Source: Bog-473 sp963824195 (GTDB lineage: Bacteria > Actinomycetota > Acidimicrobiia > Acidimicrobiales > RAAP-2). Taken from it: a stretch of DNA of 64,000 nucleotides. Location of the stretch: positions 62,001-126,000 of the forward strand of contig CAWGOJ010000039.1 in NCBI GenBank assembly GCA_963824195.1. The letters run 5' to 3'. Both the position numbers and the translations under genes were made by a program. Shown piece by piece: positions 56,765-64,000 of this stretch. The notes beneath the pieces are model-generated. The model did not search any database and had not been told where the DNA came from. It worked only from the letters and a program-made list of their open reading frames with translations. Positions within the stretch are counted from its first letter, which is position 1. Every line of letters begins with the position of its first letter.

Positions 56765-57370
56765 CTACCGGACAGCGTACATACCCCGGCGGTGCATGCA
56801 ACGGATGACCCCCTCGGGCACCAGGCCGTCGACGGACCCGCCGGAGGCCAGCAGGTCACGGACCTCCGAGCTCGAGAGGGCGACCCGGGGGCCGTCGACC
56901 CATTCCACCCGCCAGCCCGTGGGGACCGCCGGGGTGGTGTCGGACGGGCGGGAGACGACGGCCAGGGTGACGAGGCGCGCCAAATCCTCGTGGCGATGCC
57001 AGGACCCCAGCTCGGGCACCAGGTCGGCCCCGATGACCAGGAACAGCTCGGCGGGCCCCCCGGCGCGGGCCAGGACCTCCTCGGCCGTGTCCACCGAGTA
57101 GCTGGGGCCGCCCCGGTCGATCTCCAGCCGGCTGGCCTCGGCGCCGGGCACCTCTTCGGCGAGGGCCTCGGTGAGCGCGTACCGGTCCTCGGCGGCCGAG
57201 ATCTCCCGCTGCCCGGACTTCTGCCACGGGTCGTTGGCCACGACCAGCAGCAGACGGTCGAGGCCGAGCCGCTCGATCACAGCGCGCGCCGCGGCCACGT
57301 GCCCGGCGTGGGGGGGGTCGAAGGTCCCGCCGAGAATCCCGATGCGGGCGGGGGGCTCAGGTCCCGGCAA
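56765..57370 (-). CDS. nadD: Nicotinate-nucleotide adenylyltransferase
   Basis: 201 aa from TTG 57370. GILGGTFDPPHAGHVAAARA is the nucleotidyltransferase GxFxPxHxGH block; ALSSSEVRDLLASG is the SSTxxR-type motif. It makes deamido-NAD from nicotinate mononucleotide. It overlaps the upstream LLM gene by 14 bp. Downstream are the small membrane protein and rsfS. Confidence 0.94.
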   Translation of the reverse strand: MPGPEPPARIGILGGTFDPPHAGHVAAARAVIERLGLDRLLLVVANDPWQKSGQREISAAEDRYALTEALAEEVPGAEASRLEIDRGGPSYSVDTAEEVLARAGGPAELFLVIGADLVPELGSWHRHEDLARLVTLAVVSRPSDTTPAVPTGWRVEWVDGPRVALSSSEVRDLLASGGSVDGLVPEGVIRCMHRRGMYAVR

Positions 57371-58286
57371 GTTCGGCGATCACCGGCGCGAGCGCGTCCA
57401 TTTCCGCCTCGTGCACGACGATGTTGCTGAAGCCGAGCTCCTCCCGCCGCTTGCGCAGGGTCTCGGCGATCTCGGACACGGAGCCGATGAGTGCGACCGG
57501 CGCGGCGCGCAGCTGATCGGGCGTGAGGTTGAACAGCGTCGCCAGCGACTCGACCATGTCGTCCGCGTTCTCGACGACCTGCACCGTTGCCGTCCAGCAC
57601 TGGAATTCGAGGTCGCCCGCGCGCTCCCCGGCGGCCTCCCTGGCCCACCGCACCCGGTCCGCGTACTTCTCGACGACCGACTCCGCGGCGACCTCGGGGC
57701 CGACGTAGCCGGCGGCCAGGCTCGGCACGACGCTCACGGTGTGGGCGTACCGGCCGGCCAGGGTCAGGATGCGCCTCCCGCCGCCGCCGATGACGAGCGG
57801 CGGCCCACCGGGGGTGACCGGCGCCGGGAAGCTCTTGGCCTCGGTCACCCGGTAGTGGTCCCCACTGAACGTGGCGCTGCCCGTGCGCCACATGGCGCGC
57901 ATGATCTCGAGACTCTCGGCCAACCGGGCGACGCGCACCGACGGCCGCTCCATCGGGATCCCCGACTGCTCGTAGTCGGTCGTCTTCCAGCCGGCGCCCA
58001 TGCCGAGCTCGAAGCGCCCCCCGGTCACCACGTCGAGGGTGGCCGCCTCCTTGGCCAGGACCACGGGGTGGCGGAAGTCGTTGTCGAGGACCAGCGTCCC
58101 GACGCGCAGCGTCGTGGTGGCCTCGGCCGCGACCGCCAGGGCGATCATGGGGGCCCACTCGTCGTCGAGATGGTCGGGCACGTAGAGCGTCGAGTAGCCG
58201 AGGTCCTCGGCCTTACGCGCCAGGTCACGCCACGCAGCGGGGGATGCGGCCTGCGAGGCCTGCAGGGCGAAACGGAAGGCGGCCAT
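57357..58286 (-). CDS. LLM-class F420-dependent oxidoreductase
   Basis: 309 aa luciferase-like TIM barrel from ATG 58286. RKAEDLGYSTLYVPDHLDD, TLRVGTLVLDNDFRHPVVLA, TGGRFELGMGAGW and PPLVIGGGGRRILTLAGRYA are typical of the actinobacterial F420 subgroup often labelled MSMEG_2516 family. The reaction is hydride transfer to or from F420; substrate unknown. A -10 box (TAGGAT) lies eight bases upstream, so the mRNA is probably leaderless. It diverges from the DAHP synthase gene with 32 bp between starts. Confidence 0.85.
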   Translation of the reverse strand: MAAFRFALQASQAASPAAWRDLARKAEDLGYSTLYVPDHLDDEWAPMIALAVAAEATTTLRVGTLVLDNDFRHPVVLAKEAATLDVVTGGRFELGMGAGWKTTDYEQSGIPMERPSVRVARLAESLEIMRAMWRTGSATFSGDHYRVTEAKSFPAPVTPGGPPLVIGGGGRRILTLAGRYAHTVSVVPSLAAGYVGPEVAAESVVEKYADRVRWAREAAGERAGDLEFQCWTATVQVVENADDMVESLATLFNLTPDQLRAAPVALIGSVSEIAETLRKRREELGFSNIVVHEAEMDALAPVIAELAGT

Positions 58287-58294
58287 GGTCGGCG

Positions 58295-58312
58295 ATCCTA
58301 CGGCGTTAACCT
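58295..58312. promoter_or_regulatory. Divergent -10 boxes between LLM gene and DAHP synthase
   Basis: Minus-strand TAGGAT (58300-58295) ends eight bases before ATG 58286. Plus-strand TAACCT (58307-58312) ends six bases before ATG 58319. Only 32 bp separate the start codons, so any -35 of each gene would fall inside the other's 5' region. Confidence 0.5.
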
Positions 58313-58318
58313 TGTGCA

Positions 58319-59677
58319 ATGACGAGCCAGCCCGAGACCTCCTCCTGGAGCGCCGCGTCCTGGCGGAAGTTCCCCGCCGCGCAGCAGCCGGACTGGCCCG
58401 ACGCGGACGCGCTCAAGAAGGCCGAGGCGCGGCTGTCCACCGTGCCGCCTCTGGTCTTCGCCGGCGAGGCACGCCACCTGACCGCGCAGCTCGCCGAGGT
58501 GGCCAACGGCGACGCCTTCCTGCTGCAGGCGGGCGACTGCGCGGAGTCGTTCGCGGAGTTCACGGCCGACTCCATCCGGGACAAGCTCAAGATCATCCTG
58601 CAGATGGCGGTAGCGCTCACCTACGCGGCGGGAGTACCGGTGGTGAAGGTGGGCCGCATCGCCGGCCAGTTCGCCAAGCCGCGCACGGCTGGCACGGAGT
58701 GGGTAGGCGACGTGGAGCTGCCGGCCTTCCGCGGGCACATGGTCAACGACGAGGCGTTCGAGGCCGAGGCGCGCACGCCCGACCCGGAACGCCTCGTGGC
58801 CGCCTACCAGCAGTCGGCATCGACGCTCAACCTGCTGCGCGCCTTCACGAAAGGGGGCTTCGCCGACCTCTCGCAGGTGCACCTGTGGAACCAGCAGTTC
58901 GTCGCGTCCTCCGCGGAGGGACGGCGCTACGAGCGCATCGCGTCGGAGATCGACCGCGCCCTGCGCTTCATGGCTGCGTGCGGCATCGACCTCGGCGCGG
59001 AGGAAGGCCTGCACGAGGTCGACTTCTTCACGAGCCACGAGGCGCTGATCCTGTCCTACGAGGAGTGCCTGACGCGCATGGACTCGCTCACGGGCGACTG
59101 GTACGACTGCTCGGCCCACATGATCTGGGTGGGTGACCGGACCCGTCAGATTGACGGCGCCCACGTCGAGTTCGCCTCGGGCATCAACAACCCGGTCGGG
59201 TGCAAGATCGGCCCGAGCTGCTCCCCGGGAGAGGTGGTTGCCCTCTGCGAGCGTCTCAACCCCGACCGCCTGCCCGGCCGCCTGACGCTCATCACCAGGT
59301 TCGGGGCCGACAGGATCGCGGAGCTGCTCCCGCCGGTCCTCCGGGCGGTGGAGGCCGAGGGCCATCCCGTCGTCTGGGCCTGCGACCCGATGCACGGGAA
59401 CACGTTCACCAGCGAGGGCGGCCGCAAGACCCGGCGCTTCGACGACATCATCTCTGAGCTGCGCTCCTTCTTCGCCGTGCACCGCGACGAGGGGACCTGG
59501 CCGGGCGGTGTGCACGTGGAGCTCACGGGCGACGACGTCACCGAGTGCCTCGGAGGCGCCGAGGAGATCCTCGAGGGGGACCTCGGGGCCCGGTACACCA
59601 CGACCTGCGATCCGCGCCTGAACGCCCGCCAGGCGCTCGACCTGGCCTTCCGCGTGGCCGAGTTCCTGAGAAGTTGA
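58319..59677 (+). CDS. aroG: 3-deoxy-7-phosphoheptulonate synthase, class II
   Basis: 452 aa, the class II (plant/mycobacterial) type. LLQAGDCAESFAEF carries a metal-ligand cysteine; KVGRIAGQFAKPRT is the PEP-binding KPR(T) block; SHEALILSYEECLTR, IWVGDRTRQIDGAHVEF and CDPMHGNTF follow, the last with metal histidine. It joins PEP and erythrose-4-phosphate, the first step of the shikimate pathway. The ATG is six bases after a -10 box, so likely leaderless. Its stop overlaps the TTG of a secreted repeat protein as TTGA, an unexpected partner. Confidence 0.95.
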   Translation: MTSQPETSSWSAASWRKFPAAQQPDWPDADALKKAEARLSTVPPLVFAGEARHLTAQLAEVANGDAFLLQAGDCAESFAEFTADSIRDKLKIILQMAVALTYAAGVPVVKVGRIAGQFAKPRTAGTEWVGDVELPAFRGHMVNDEAFEAEARTPDPERLVAAYQQSASTLNLLRAFTKGGFADLSQVHLWNQQFVASSAEGRRYERIASEIDRALRFMAACGIDLGAEEGLHEVDFFTSHEALILSYEECLTRMDSLTGDWYDCSAHMIWVGDRTRQIDGAHVEFASGINNPVGCKIGPSCSPGEVVALCERLNPDRLPGRLTLITRFGADRIAELLPPVLRAVEAEGHPVVWACDPMHGNTFTSEGGRKTRRFDDIISELRSFFAVHRDEGTWPGGVHVELTGDDVTECLGGAEEILEGDLGARYTTTCDPRLNARQALDLAFRVAEFLRS

Positions 59678-61200
59678 TCCGCCGCCTCGCCCTCGCCGTG
59701 GTGGTGACTGCACTGCCGCTGCTGGCCGTCCTCACGACGGCGATCACCACGAGTGCGCCCCCGGCCGCGGCGGCGAGCACCCCGCTCACCGCCTACTGGC
59801 TGGTGGCCTCCGACGGCGGGATCTTCAGCTTCGGCGGCGCGCCGTTCTACGGGTCGACGGGCGGCATGGTGCTCAACAAGCCGATCGTGGGCATGGCAGT
59901 GACGCCGGACGGGGGCGGCTACTGGCTCGTGGCGTCGGACGGCGGCATCTTCAGCTACGGCGACGCTCAGTTCTACGGCAGCACGGGGAGCATGACGCTC
60001 AACAAGCCGATCGTCGGCATGGCACCGACGCCGGACGGCAAGGGGTACTGGCTCGTGGCCTCCGACGGCGGGATCTTCTCGTACGGCGACGCGCAGTTCT
60101 ACGGCAGCACGGGCAGCATCAACCTCAACAAGCCGGTGGTGGGGATGTCCGCCACGCCGAGCGGCAAGGGGTACTGGCTCGTGGCCTCCGACGGCGGGAT
60201 CTTCTCGTACGGCGACGCGCAGTTCCACGGGAGCACGGGCAGCCTCGCGCTGAACAAGCCCGTCATCGGGATGATCACCGGCCCCAATGGCGCCGGCTAC
60301 TTCCTGGTCGCCTCCGACGGGGGCATCTTCAGCTTCGGATCGGCACCGTTCTACGGCTCGCTGGGAGGCCTGCCACTGAAGAACCCGATCGTGGCGGCGA
60401 CGGCCATCAGGGACGGGAGCGGCTACTGGTTCAGCGACAGCGCGGGGCTGGTCTCGAACTTCGGCGCCGCGAAGTACTACGGCTCGGCGCCGTCCCCGCT
60501 CAACAGACCGATCGTCGGCATGGCCGACGCGCCCGGCAACGGGTCGTTCGTCGGCGGCACCTACCCGTCGGGCGCCTACGGCTACGACATCAGCGTCTAC
60601 CAGTGCTCGAGCTTCCCGAGCGGGGATCACCAGATCGGCATCGTCCAGGTGGACGGGAGCTCCTCGGGCAACACGAACCCGTGCCTGGCCCAGGAGGCAG
60701 CATGGGCCGGCGGTGGGCTGAACCTCTACACGTACCTGACCTATGGCACGTCGACCACCACCGAGCCGGGGTGCGGCGGGGACGCCTCCTGCAATGCCGG
60801 CTACCAGGCGGGCATCTCCGCGTACACGGACGCCCAGAATGCCGGCGCCGGCTCGACCACGATCCCGTGGTGGCTCGACGTGGAGACCGCGAACGCCAAC
60901 TGGTCGGCCGACCTGAGTGAGAACGCGGAATTCGTCCAGGGCGCCATCAACGCGCTCCACGAGTCCGAGGGCATCCCCGACGTCGGCATCTACGCCAGCC
61001 CGGGCGTCTGGAACACCATCGTGGGTGACTACACACCCTCGGTCCCCTACTGGATGGCCGACTATCTGGCGTCGCCGAGCGGCCCGGGCTCCTGCGCGGA
61101 CTACCAGAACTGGGTGACCAACCACGGCGCCCAGTTGCCCGGAGCGCCCGAGATCGTGCAGTACAACAGCACCCAGTACGACGAGGACTACGCCTGCTAG
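59674..61200 (+). CDS. Secreted YWLVASDGGIF-repeat protein with GH25/DUF1906-like C-terminal domain
   Basis: 508 aa from TTG 59674, the only start that gives a signal peptide directly (RRLALAVVVTALPLLAVLTT, cleavage near residue 35). Five close and about two degenerate 42-residue repeats of YWLVASDGGIFSYGDAQFYG type follow to about residue 290. The last 200 residues open YGYDISVYQCSSFPSG and include WWLDVETANANWS, VGIYASPGVWNTIV and PYWMADYLA, resembling GH25 muramidase or DUF1906 barrels that act on peptidoglycan. Cysteines (QCSS, NPCLA, GCGGDASC, GSCAD) suggest disulfides. It shares the repeat module with the protein at 13009 but has a different catalytic end. Confidence 0.8.
   Translation: MIRRLALAVVVTALPLLAVLTTAITTSAPPAAAASTPLTAYWLVASDGGIFSFGGAPFYGSTGGMVLNKPIVGMAVTPDGGGYWLVASDGGIFSYGDAQFYGSTGSMTLNKPIVGMAPTPDGKGYWLVASDGGIFSYGDAQFYGSTGSINLNKPVVGMSATPSGKGYWLVASDGGIFSYGDAQFHGSTGSLALNKPVIGMITGPNGAGYFLVASDGGIFSFGSAPFYGSLGGLPLKNPIVAATAIRDGSGYWFSDSAGLVSNFGAAKYYGSAPSPLNRPIVGMADAPGNGSFVGGTYPSGAYGYDISVYQCSSFPSGDHQIGIVQVDGSSSGNTNPCLAQEAAWAGGGLNLYTYLTYGTSTTTEPGCGGDASCNAGYQAGISAYTDAQNAGAGSTTIPWWLDVETANANWSADLSENAEFVQGAINALHESEGIPDVGIYASPGVWNTIVGDYTPSVPYWMADYLASPSGPGSCADYQNWVTNHGAQLPGAPEIVQYNSTQYDEDYAC
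59791..60500 (+). repeat. 126-bp coding tandem repeats (array 2)
   Basis: Units recur every 126 bp (TAC of YWL at 59794 and 59920). Two neighbouring units near 60050-60240 are nearly identical at DNA level. Related to array 1 at 13282-13857. Confidence 0.85.
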
Positions 61201-61248
61201 CTCCTCCCGCCCGCTGACGCAGGCGGAGAAGACAGATGGGGACCGGCG

Positions 61249-61350
61249 CTACTCGGCCCGTGGCGGAGCGACGCGCACGACCACGGCGATCACGATCAGG
61301 GCGAAGGCGACAGAAGCGAGAACCGTGATCAGGCTGGCGGTCGAGCTCAT
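61249..61350 (-). CDS. 33-aa single-span membrane miniprotein
   Basis: ATG 61350 with GGAGG five bases upstream. Nearly the whole product is one hydrophobic helix (SLITVLASVAFALIVIAVVV) with a short basic end RVAPPRAE. Upstream in-frame starts exist (as far as 61431) but would add a charged segment and ignore the Shine-Dalgarno. Small membrane proteins of this size often modulate transporters or kinases; nothing more can be said. Convergent with the GH25-like gene. Confidence 0.5.
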   Translation of the reverse strand: MSSTASLITVLASVAFALIVIAVVVRVAPPRAE

Positions 61351-61427
61351 GGTGTCCTCCATCTCATCCGGCCGGGACCTACCCGACCCAGGCGACACCT
61401 CGACTGTGGACCCACGGGCGCAGAGTG

Positions 61428-61955
61428 TCAAGGGACGTCAGTCGAACACGCCTCCCCCGGCAGGTTTCCGGCATCCTCGGGTCGGCCGAGCCTTCCCGTC
61501 ACCATGGCGCTCCAGCTCATCGCCTTGACTGTGTCGGGGTCGTCCTGACCGAGCTCGAGAGTCCGGACCGCCACGACGTGGGCGAGCACCCGGTCAGCGT
61601 CCTCGAAGCGCTCCAATCTGACCAGGCAGCCGACCAGTCGCATCTCGGCGCTCGCCGTGCTCAGAGCGTCCGGCCCCAGGCTCGAGCCCAGAGCCGCGAC
61701 GATCCGCTCCCGCAGATCCGCCTCTTCGGCGAACCGTTCCTGCCTTGCCAGCTGATCGGCGACGTCGATCATCGCCTTGATCGTGAAGGAGGAGTCGGGA
61801 CCGTGCTTGCGACCCGCCCAATTCAACACGTCTTGCGCCTGCCTCAGCTCCTCCTCGGGCGTCTGCTCCGTGCCGCGCAGCATCCGACGACGCCAGCGCG
61901 GGACGTCCCCGTCCGGTTCACCGACTTGCGATCCCTGCTTCTTGGACCACTTCAT
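61428..61955 (-). CDS. TPR-like repeat protein
   Basis: 175 aa from ATG 61955. The N-terminal 35 residues are basic (KWSKKQGS, RWRRRMLRGTEQ). Helical repeats with TPR-type spacing follow: EELRQAQDVLNWAGRKHGPD, AMIDVADQLARQERFAEEAD and RLVGCLVRLERFEDADRVLA, resembling kinesin-light-chain/TPR_10 repeats with LGPDALSTASA and LGQDDPDTVKA turns. Probably a protein-interaction scaffold. Its -10 (TAGCCT) is six bases upstream. No functional neighbour was recognised. Confidence 0.7.
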   Translation of the reverse strand: MKWSKKQGSQVGEPDGDVPRWRRRMLRGTEQTPEEELRQAQDVLNWAGRKHGPDSSFTIKAMIDVADQLARQERFAEEADLRERIVAALGSSLGPDALSTASAEMRLVGCLVRLERFEDADRVLAHVVAVRTLELGQDDPDTVKAMSWSAMVTGRLGRPEDAGNLPGEACSTDVP

Positions 61956-61961
61956 GGGTCA

Positions 61962-61967
61962 AGGCTA
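61962..61967 (-). promoter_or_regulatory. Putative -10 box of the TPR gene
   Basis: TAGCCT on the minus strand, six bases before ATG 61955; identical in sequence and spacing class to those of thrB and dapB. Confidence 0.42.
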
Positions 61968-62118
61968 GGACCTTCCGGACCGATCCAAGACCCAGCAAGC
62001 CCGCTTCTCTCGCCTGCGGGACGTGGCGTGTGCTGAAGTGGCGCCTCGCCCGGATCATGCACCGAGAGGAGGATGAGGAACGGCCCCGCCGGACAACTGG
62101 GCCGCTCCCCCGCTGCTC

Positions 62119-63021
62119 ATGGACACCCACGCGTTTCACCCCGACCTTCGTGGTGTTGCCCGATGGCTGCCGCGTGCTGCGGTCGGTCCGCGCACGTTGA
62201 AGCCCATTCGGTTGTCTGCCGGCTTGCTGGCCAAGATGCCGAGGAAGGGCGTCACCGTCCAGAATGTCGGCCGCATCTCCGTACGTGTACATCGACCCGT
62301 GTCGACGCAGGAGCCCCTGCCGGCGTTGCTCTGGATCCACGGCGGCGGCTACGTGATCGGCTCGGCGGCCCAAGACGATGCCGTGTGCCGTCACTTCGCC
62401 GACAGCCTCGGGATCGTCGTCGCCGCGGTCGAGTACCGGCTCGCGCCCGAACACCGCTTCCCCGTCCCCCTGGACGATTGCCACGACATTCTGGTGTGGC
62501 TCGCCGGCCAGCCGTCCGTCGACCGAACCCGCATCGCGGTGGGCGGGGCGAGCGCCGGTGGCGGACTGGCGGCAGCGTTGGCGTTGCTGGCCCATGAGCG
62601 CCGCCAGGTGCCGCTCGCCTTCCAACTGCTGGCCTACCCGATGCTCGACGACCGCACGGCGGAACGCACCGACATCGACGAGAGCCATTTCAAGTTGTGG
62701 AACAACAAGGCGAACCGCTTCGGCTGGCAGTCCTATACGGGTCATCAACCGGGTTCGGACAAGATCAGCGGGCTCGCGGCGCCGTCACGCCACAACGACC
62801 TCTCCGGCCTACCGCCGGCATGGATCGGCGTGGGAACTCTGGATCTGTTCCACGATGAAGACGTCGCCTACGCCGGCCGTCTTCGAGAGGCCGGCGTCGA
62901 GTGCGAGCTGGACGTGGTTGAAGGTGCCTTCCACGGCTTCGACGCTGTGCGGCCAAAGGCGCCCGTGTCCCAGGCGTTCCGCTCGTCCCAGGTCGGGGCG
63001 CTCGGTGCCGCCCTGCGCTGA
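62119..63021 (+). CDS. Alpha/beta hydrolase, HSL-type esterase/lipase
   Basis: 300 aa from ATG 62119. Oxyanion motif HGGGYVIGSA near residue 73, nucleophile serine in VGGASAGGGLAAAL, acid in GVGTLDLFHDEDV and histidine in EGAFHGFD: the complete hormone-sensitive-lipase triad. It would hydrolyse short-chain esters. A good Shine-Dalgarno (GAGAGGAGG at 62064) precedes ATG 62073 in another frame, and the frame of this gene is open upstream of 62119 in a protein-like way; the true start might be at 62073 if one base is misread. Function beyond esterase is unknown. Confidence 0.85.
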   Translation: MDTHAFHPDLRGVARWLPRAAVGPRTLKPIRLSAGLLAKMPRKGVTVQNVGRISVRVHRPVSTQEPLPALLWIHGGGYVIGSAAQDDAVCRHFADSLGIVVAAVEYRLAPEHRFPVPLDDCHDILVWLAGQPSVDRTRIAVGGASAGGGLAAALALLAHERRQVPLAFQLLAYPMLDDRTAERTDIDESHFKLWNNKANRFGWQSYTGHQPGSDKISGLAAPSRHNDLSGLPPAWIGVGTLDLFHDEDVAYAGRLREAGVECELDVVEGAFHGFDAVRPKAPVSQAFRSSQVGALGAALR

Positions 63022-63318
63022 CGCCGCACCCGCGGGCCGGCGGGGCGCAGGTGCCATCCGTTCCTCGAAGCACACGCCGGAGTGCGTCCGGTGCGAGCTA
63101 CGACACGCTCGAGCTGTCGCTCGAGGACACTCACCAGCGGTTACGAGCACAACGCCGGAGCGTGATCCGCAGAACGGGCACAGCTCCCCGACGGCCACCG
63201 CTCCCGAGCAACCTACGTGAGGACGATGAGTCGAGTGGGACCGCCCGGATTGATCGCAGTCGGACCAGAGCGGTCACGACATCCCCGATCACTTCCCCGG
63301 CCTGGGTACGTTGGCCCG
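63022..63318. other. Spacer between the esterase and the last gene
   Basis: 297 bp. Short frames exist but none shows a signal, motif or ribosome binding site that would support a gene. TACGTT at 63307-63312, six bases before GTG 63319, may be the -10 of the next gene. Confidence 0.4.
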
Positions 63319-64000
63319 GTGGGCGACGTGCCGACAGGCCGGCGAGATGACGACGTCGCCTGGGGTATCGAGTCCCACGGGGAGTCCCGATGGCCTGAGC
63401 TCCTGGCCGTGCTGGTGGCCATGGCGCTGCAGCTGGTACTGCCGGACAGCCTCATCCGGGACCTCGGAAACCGAGCACTGATCCCATCCTTGGAGGGATT
63501 CCTGCTGTTGGTTCTCCTGATCGCCAACCCGGGGCGTATCTCGAAAGAGGAGTCACGCCTCCGCATCGTCAGTCTGGCATTGATCGCCCTCATCACTGTC
63601 GCCAACGTGGTCTCGCTCATCGAGCTCATCCACGCGCTCTACGGAAGCCGGGCAGGGGACACTCTCGTCTACGCGTCCGTTCCCATTTGGTTGACCAACG
63701 TCATCGTGTTCGGACTGTGGTTCTGGGAGCTCGACCGTGGCGGGCCTGCAGCAAGACAGCAGCCCGACACCGCCGCCCGGATTTCCTCTTCCCGCAGATG
63801 TCCACGCCGGGATCCGCCCCCGGCTGGACACCGGACTTTCTCGATTACCTCTACACGTCCTTCACCAACGCGACCGCTTTCAGCCCGACCGACACGATGC
63901 CGCTCACGGCCTGGGCCAAATTGTTGATGATGCTGCAATCGCTTGCGTCGTTGGTCACTGTCGCCGTCGTCATCTCGCGCGCAGTCAACATCCTGGCCTG
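63319..64000 (+). pseudogene. Conserved integral membrane protein (DUF1345-like), frameshifted and cut by window edge
   Basis: GTG 63319 opens a product with membrane segments WPELLAVLVAMALQLVLPD, IVSLALIALITVANVVSLIE and VPIWLTNVIVFGLWFWELD. After FWELDRGGPAARQQPD, near 63780, the family-like continuation DFLFPQMSTPGSAPGWTPDF, then YTSFTNATAFSPTDTMPLTA and SLASLVTVAVVISRAVNIL, is in another frame; adding one base at about 63780 (CGGAT for CGGGAT) would join them. The gene runs to the end of the window and probably stops just beyond. Function unknown; the phrase NATAFSPTDTMPLT is a hallmark of this uncharacterised family. Confidence 0.65.

Noticed and set aside
59146..61125. A 659-codon minus-strand frame with VGGHEPV-type repeats opposite the GH25-like gene
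   Set aside because: The apparent repeats mirror the 126-bp coding repeats of the plus strand; the plus-strand product has a signal peptide and domain, the minus one has neither.
63022..63318. Possible small gene in the spacer before the last membrane protein
   Set aside because: Open frames are short, overlap on both strands and lack signals.

Overview
The window is high-GC DNA (roughly 70% by eye) in which nearly all coding capacity is ordinary chromosomal housekeeping. GTG and TTG starts are frequent, and ATGA, GTGA and TTGA gene overlaps are common. The gene orders miaB-miaA-dapF-hflX, rimP-nusA-ylxR-infB-rbfA-truB-ribF-rpsO-pnp, rpsB-tsf-pyrH-frr-cdsA-dxr-rseP-ispG and MtrA-MtrB-LpqB-like are those of Actinobacteriota. 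An F420-type LLM oxidoreductase, a Rv2578c-like radical SAM protein with a LexA box, and two secreted proteins built from YWLVASDGGIFSFG repeats suggest a member of the class Acidimicrobiia. That taxonomic placement is inference. No rRNA, tRNA, CRISPR array, IS element or phage gene was recognised.

Layout. 1-6.7 kb (minus strand): succinylase-route diaminopimelate genes dapE (cut by the window edge), dapD and dapC, then hflX, dapF, miaA and miaB in a tightly overlapping operon. 6.7-13 kb: a small lipoprotein, thrB, a D,D-carboxypeptidase, ftsK, and a divergent radical SAM gene behind an SOS-type promoter. 13-22.9 kb (plus strand): the accessory part, with a repeat/SGNH secreted protein, a GGDEF-EAL protein, a 44-codon small ORF, an MFS permease, a glycerophosphodiesterase, two VOC proteins, a NYN/PIN-like protein and a secreted repeat protein. 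Four of these genes are broken by single-base indels, mostly +1. 22.9-51.7 kb (minus strand): a nearly unbroken run of core genes, namely rnj, dapA, a diiron protein with its TetR regulator, rhomboid, a second TetR, dapB, an M16 protease, pnp, rpsO, ribF, truB, rbfA, infB, ylxR, nusA, rimP, proS, ispG, rseP, dxr, cdsA, frr, pyrH, tsf, rpsB and xerC. 51.8-56.2 kb (plus): a peptide-binding protein followed by an MtrA/MtrB/LpqB-like unit. 56.2-58.3 kb (minus): rsfS, a small membrane protein, nadD and an LLM oxidoreductase. 58.3-61.2 kb (plus): class II DAHP synthase coupled to a second repeat protein with a GH25-like end. The remainder holds a mini membrane protein, a TPR protein, an alpha/beta hydrolase and a frameshifted membrane protein that reaches the window end.

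How the genes work together. dapA, dapB, dapD, dapC, dapE and dapF cover the succinylase route to meso-diaminopimelate, split over three loci. proS, nusA, infB, rimP, rbfA, rpsO, rpsB, tsf, frr, pnp, rnj, miaA, miaB and truB serve translation and RNA turnover. dxr and ispG are MEP-pathway genes; cdsA, rseP, ftsK, the carboxypeptidase and MtrAB belong to envelope and division biology. The most distinctive signals are regulatory and architectural. They are a LexA box set exactly between the -35 and -10 of a leaderless radical SAM gene, many -10 boxes 6-10 nt from start codons (leaderless transcripts), a ylxR gene whose only well-placed start codon is ATA, and a pair of repeat proteins carrying different hydrolase ends.
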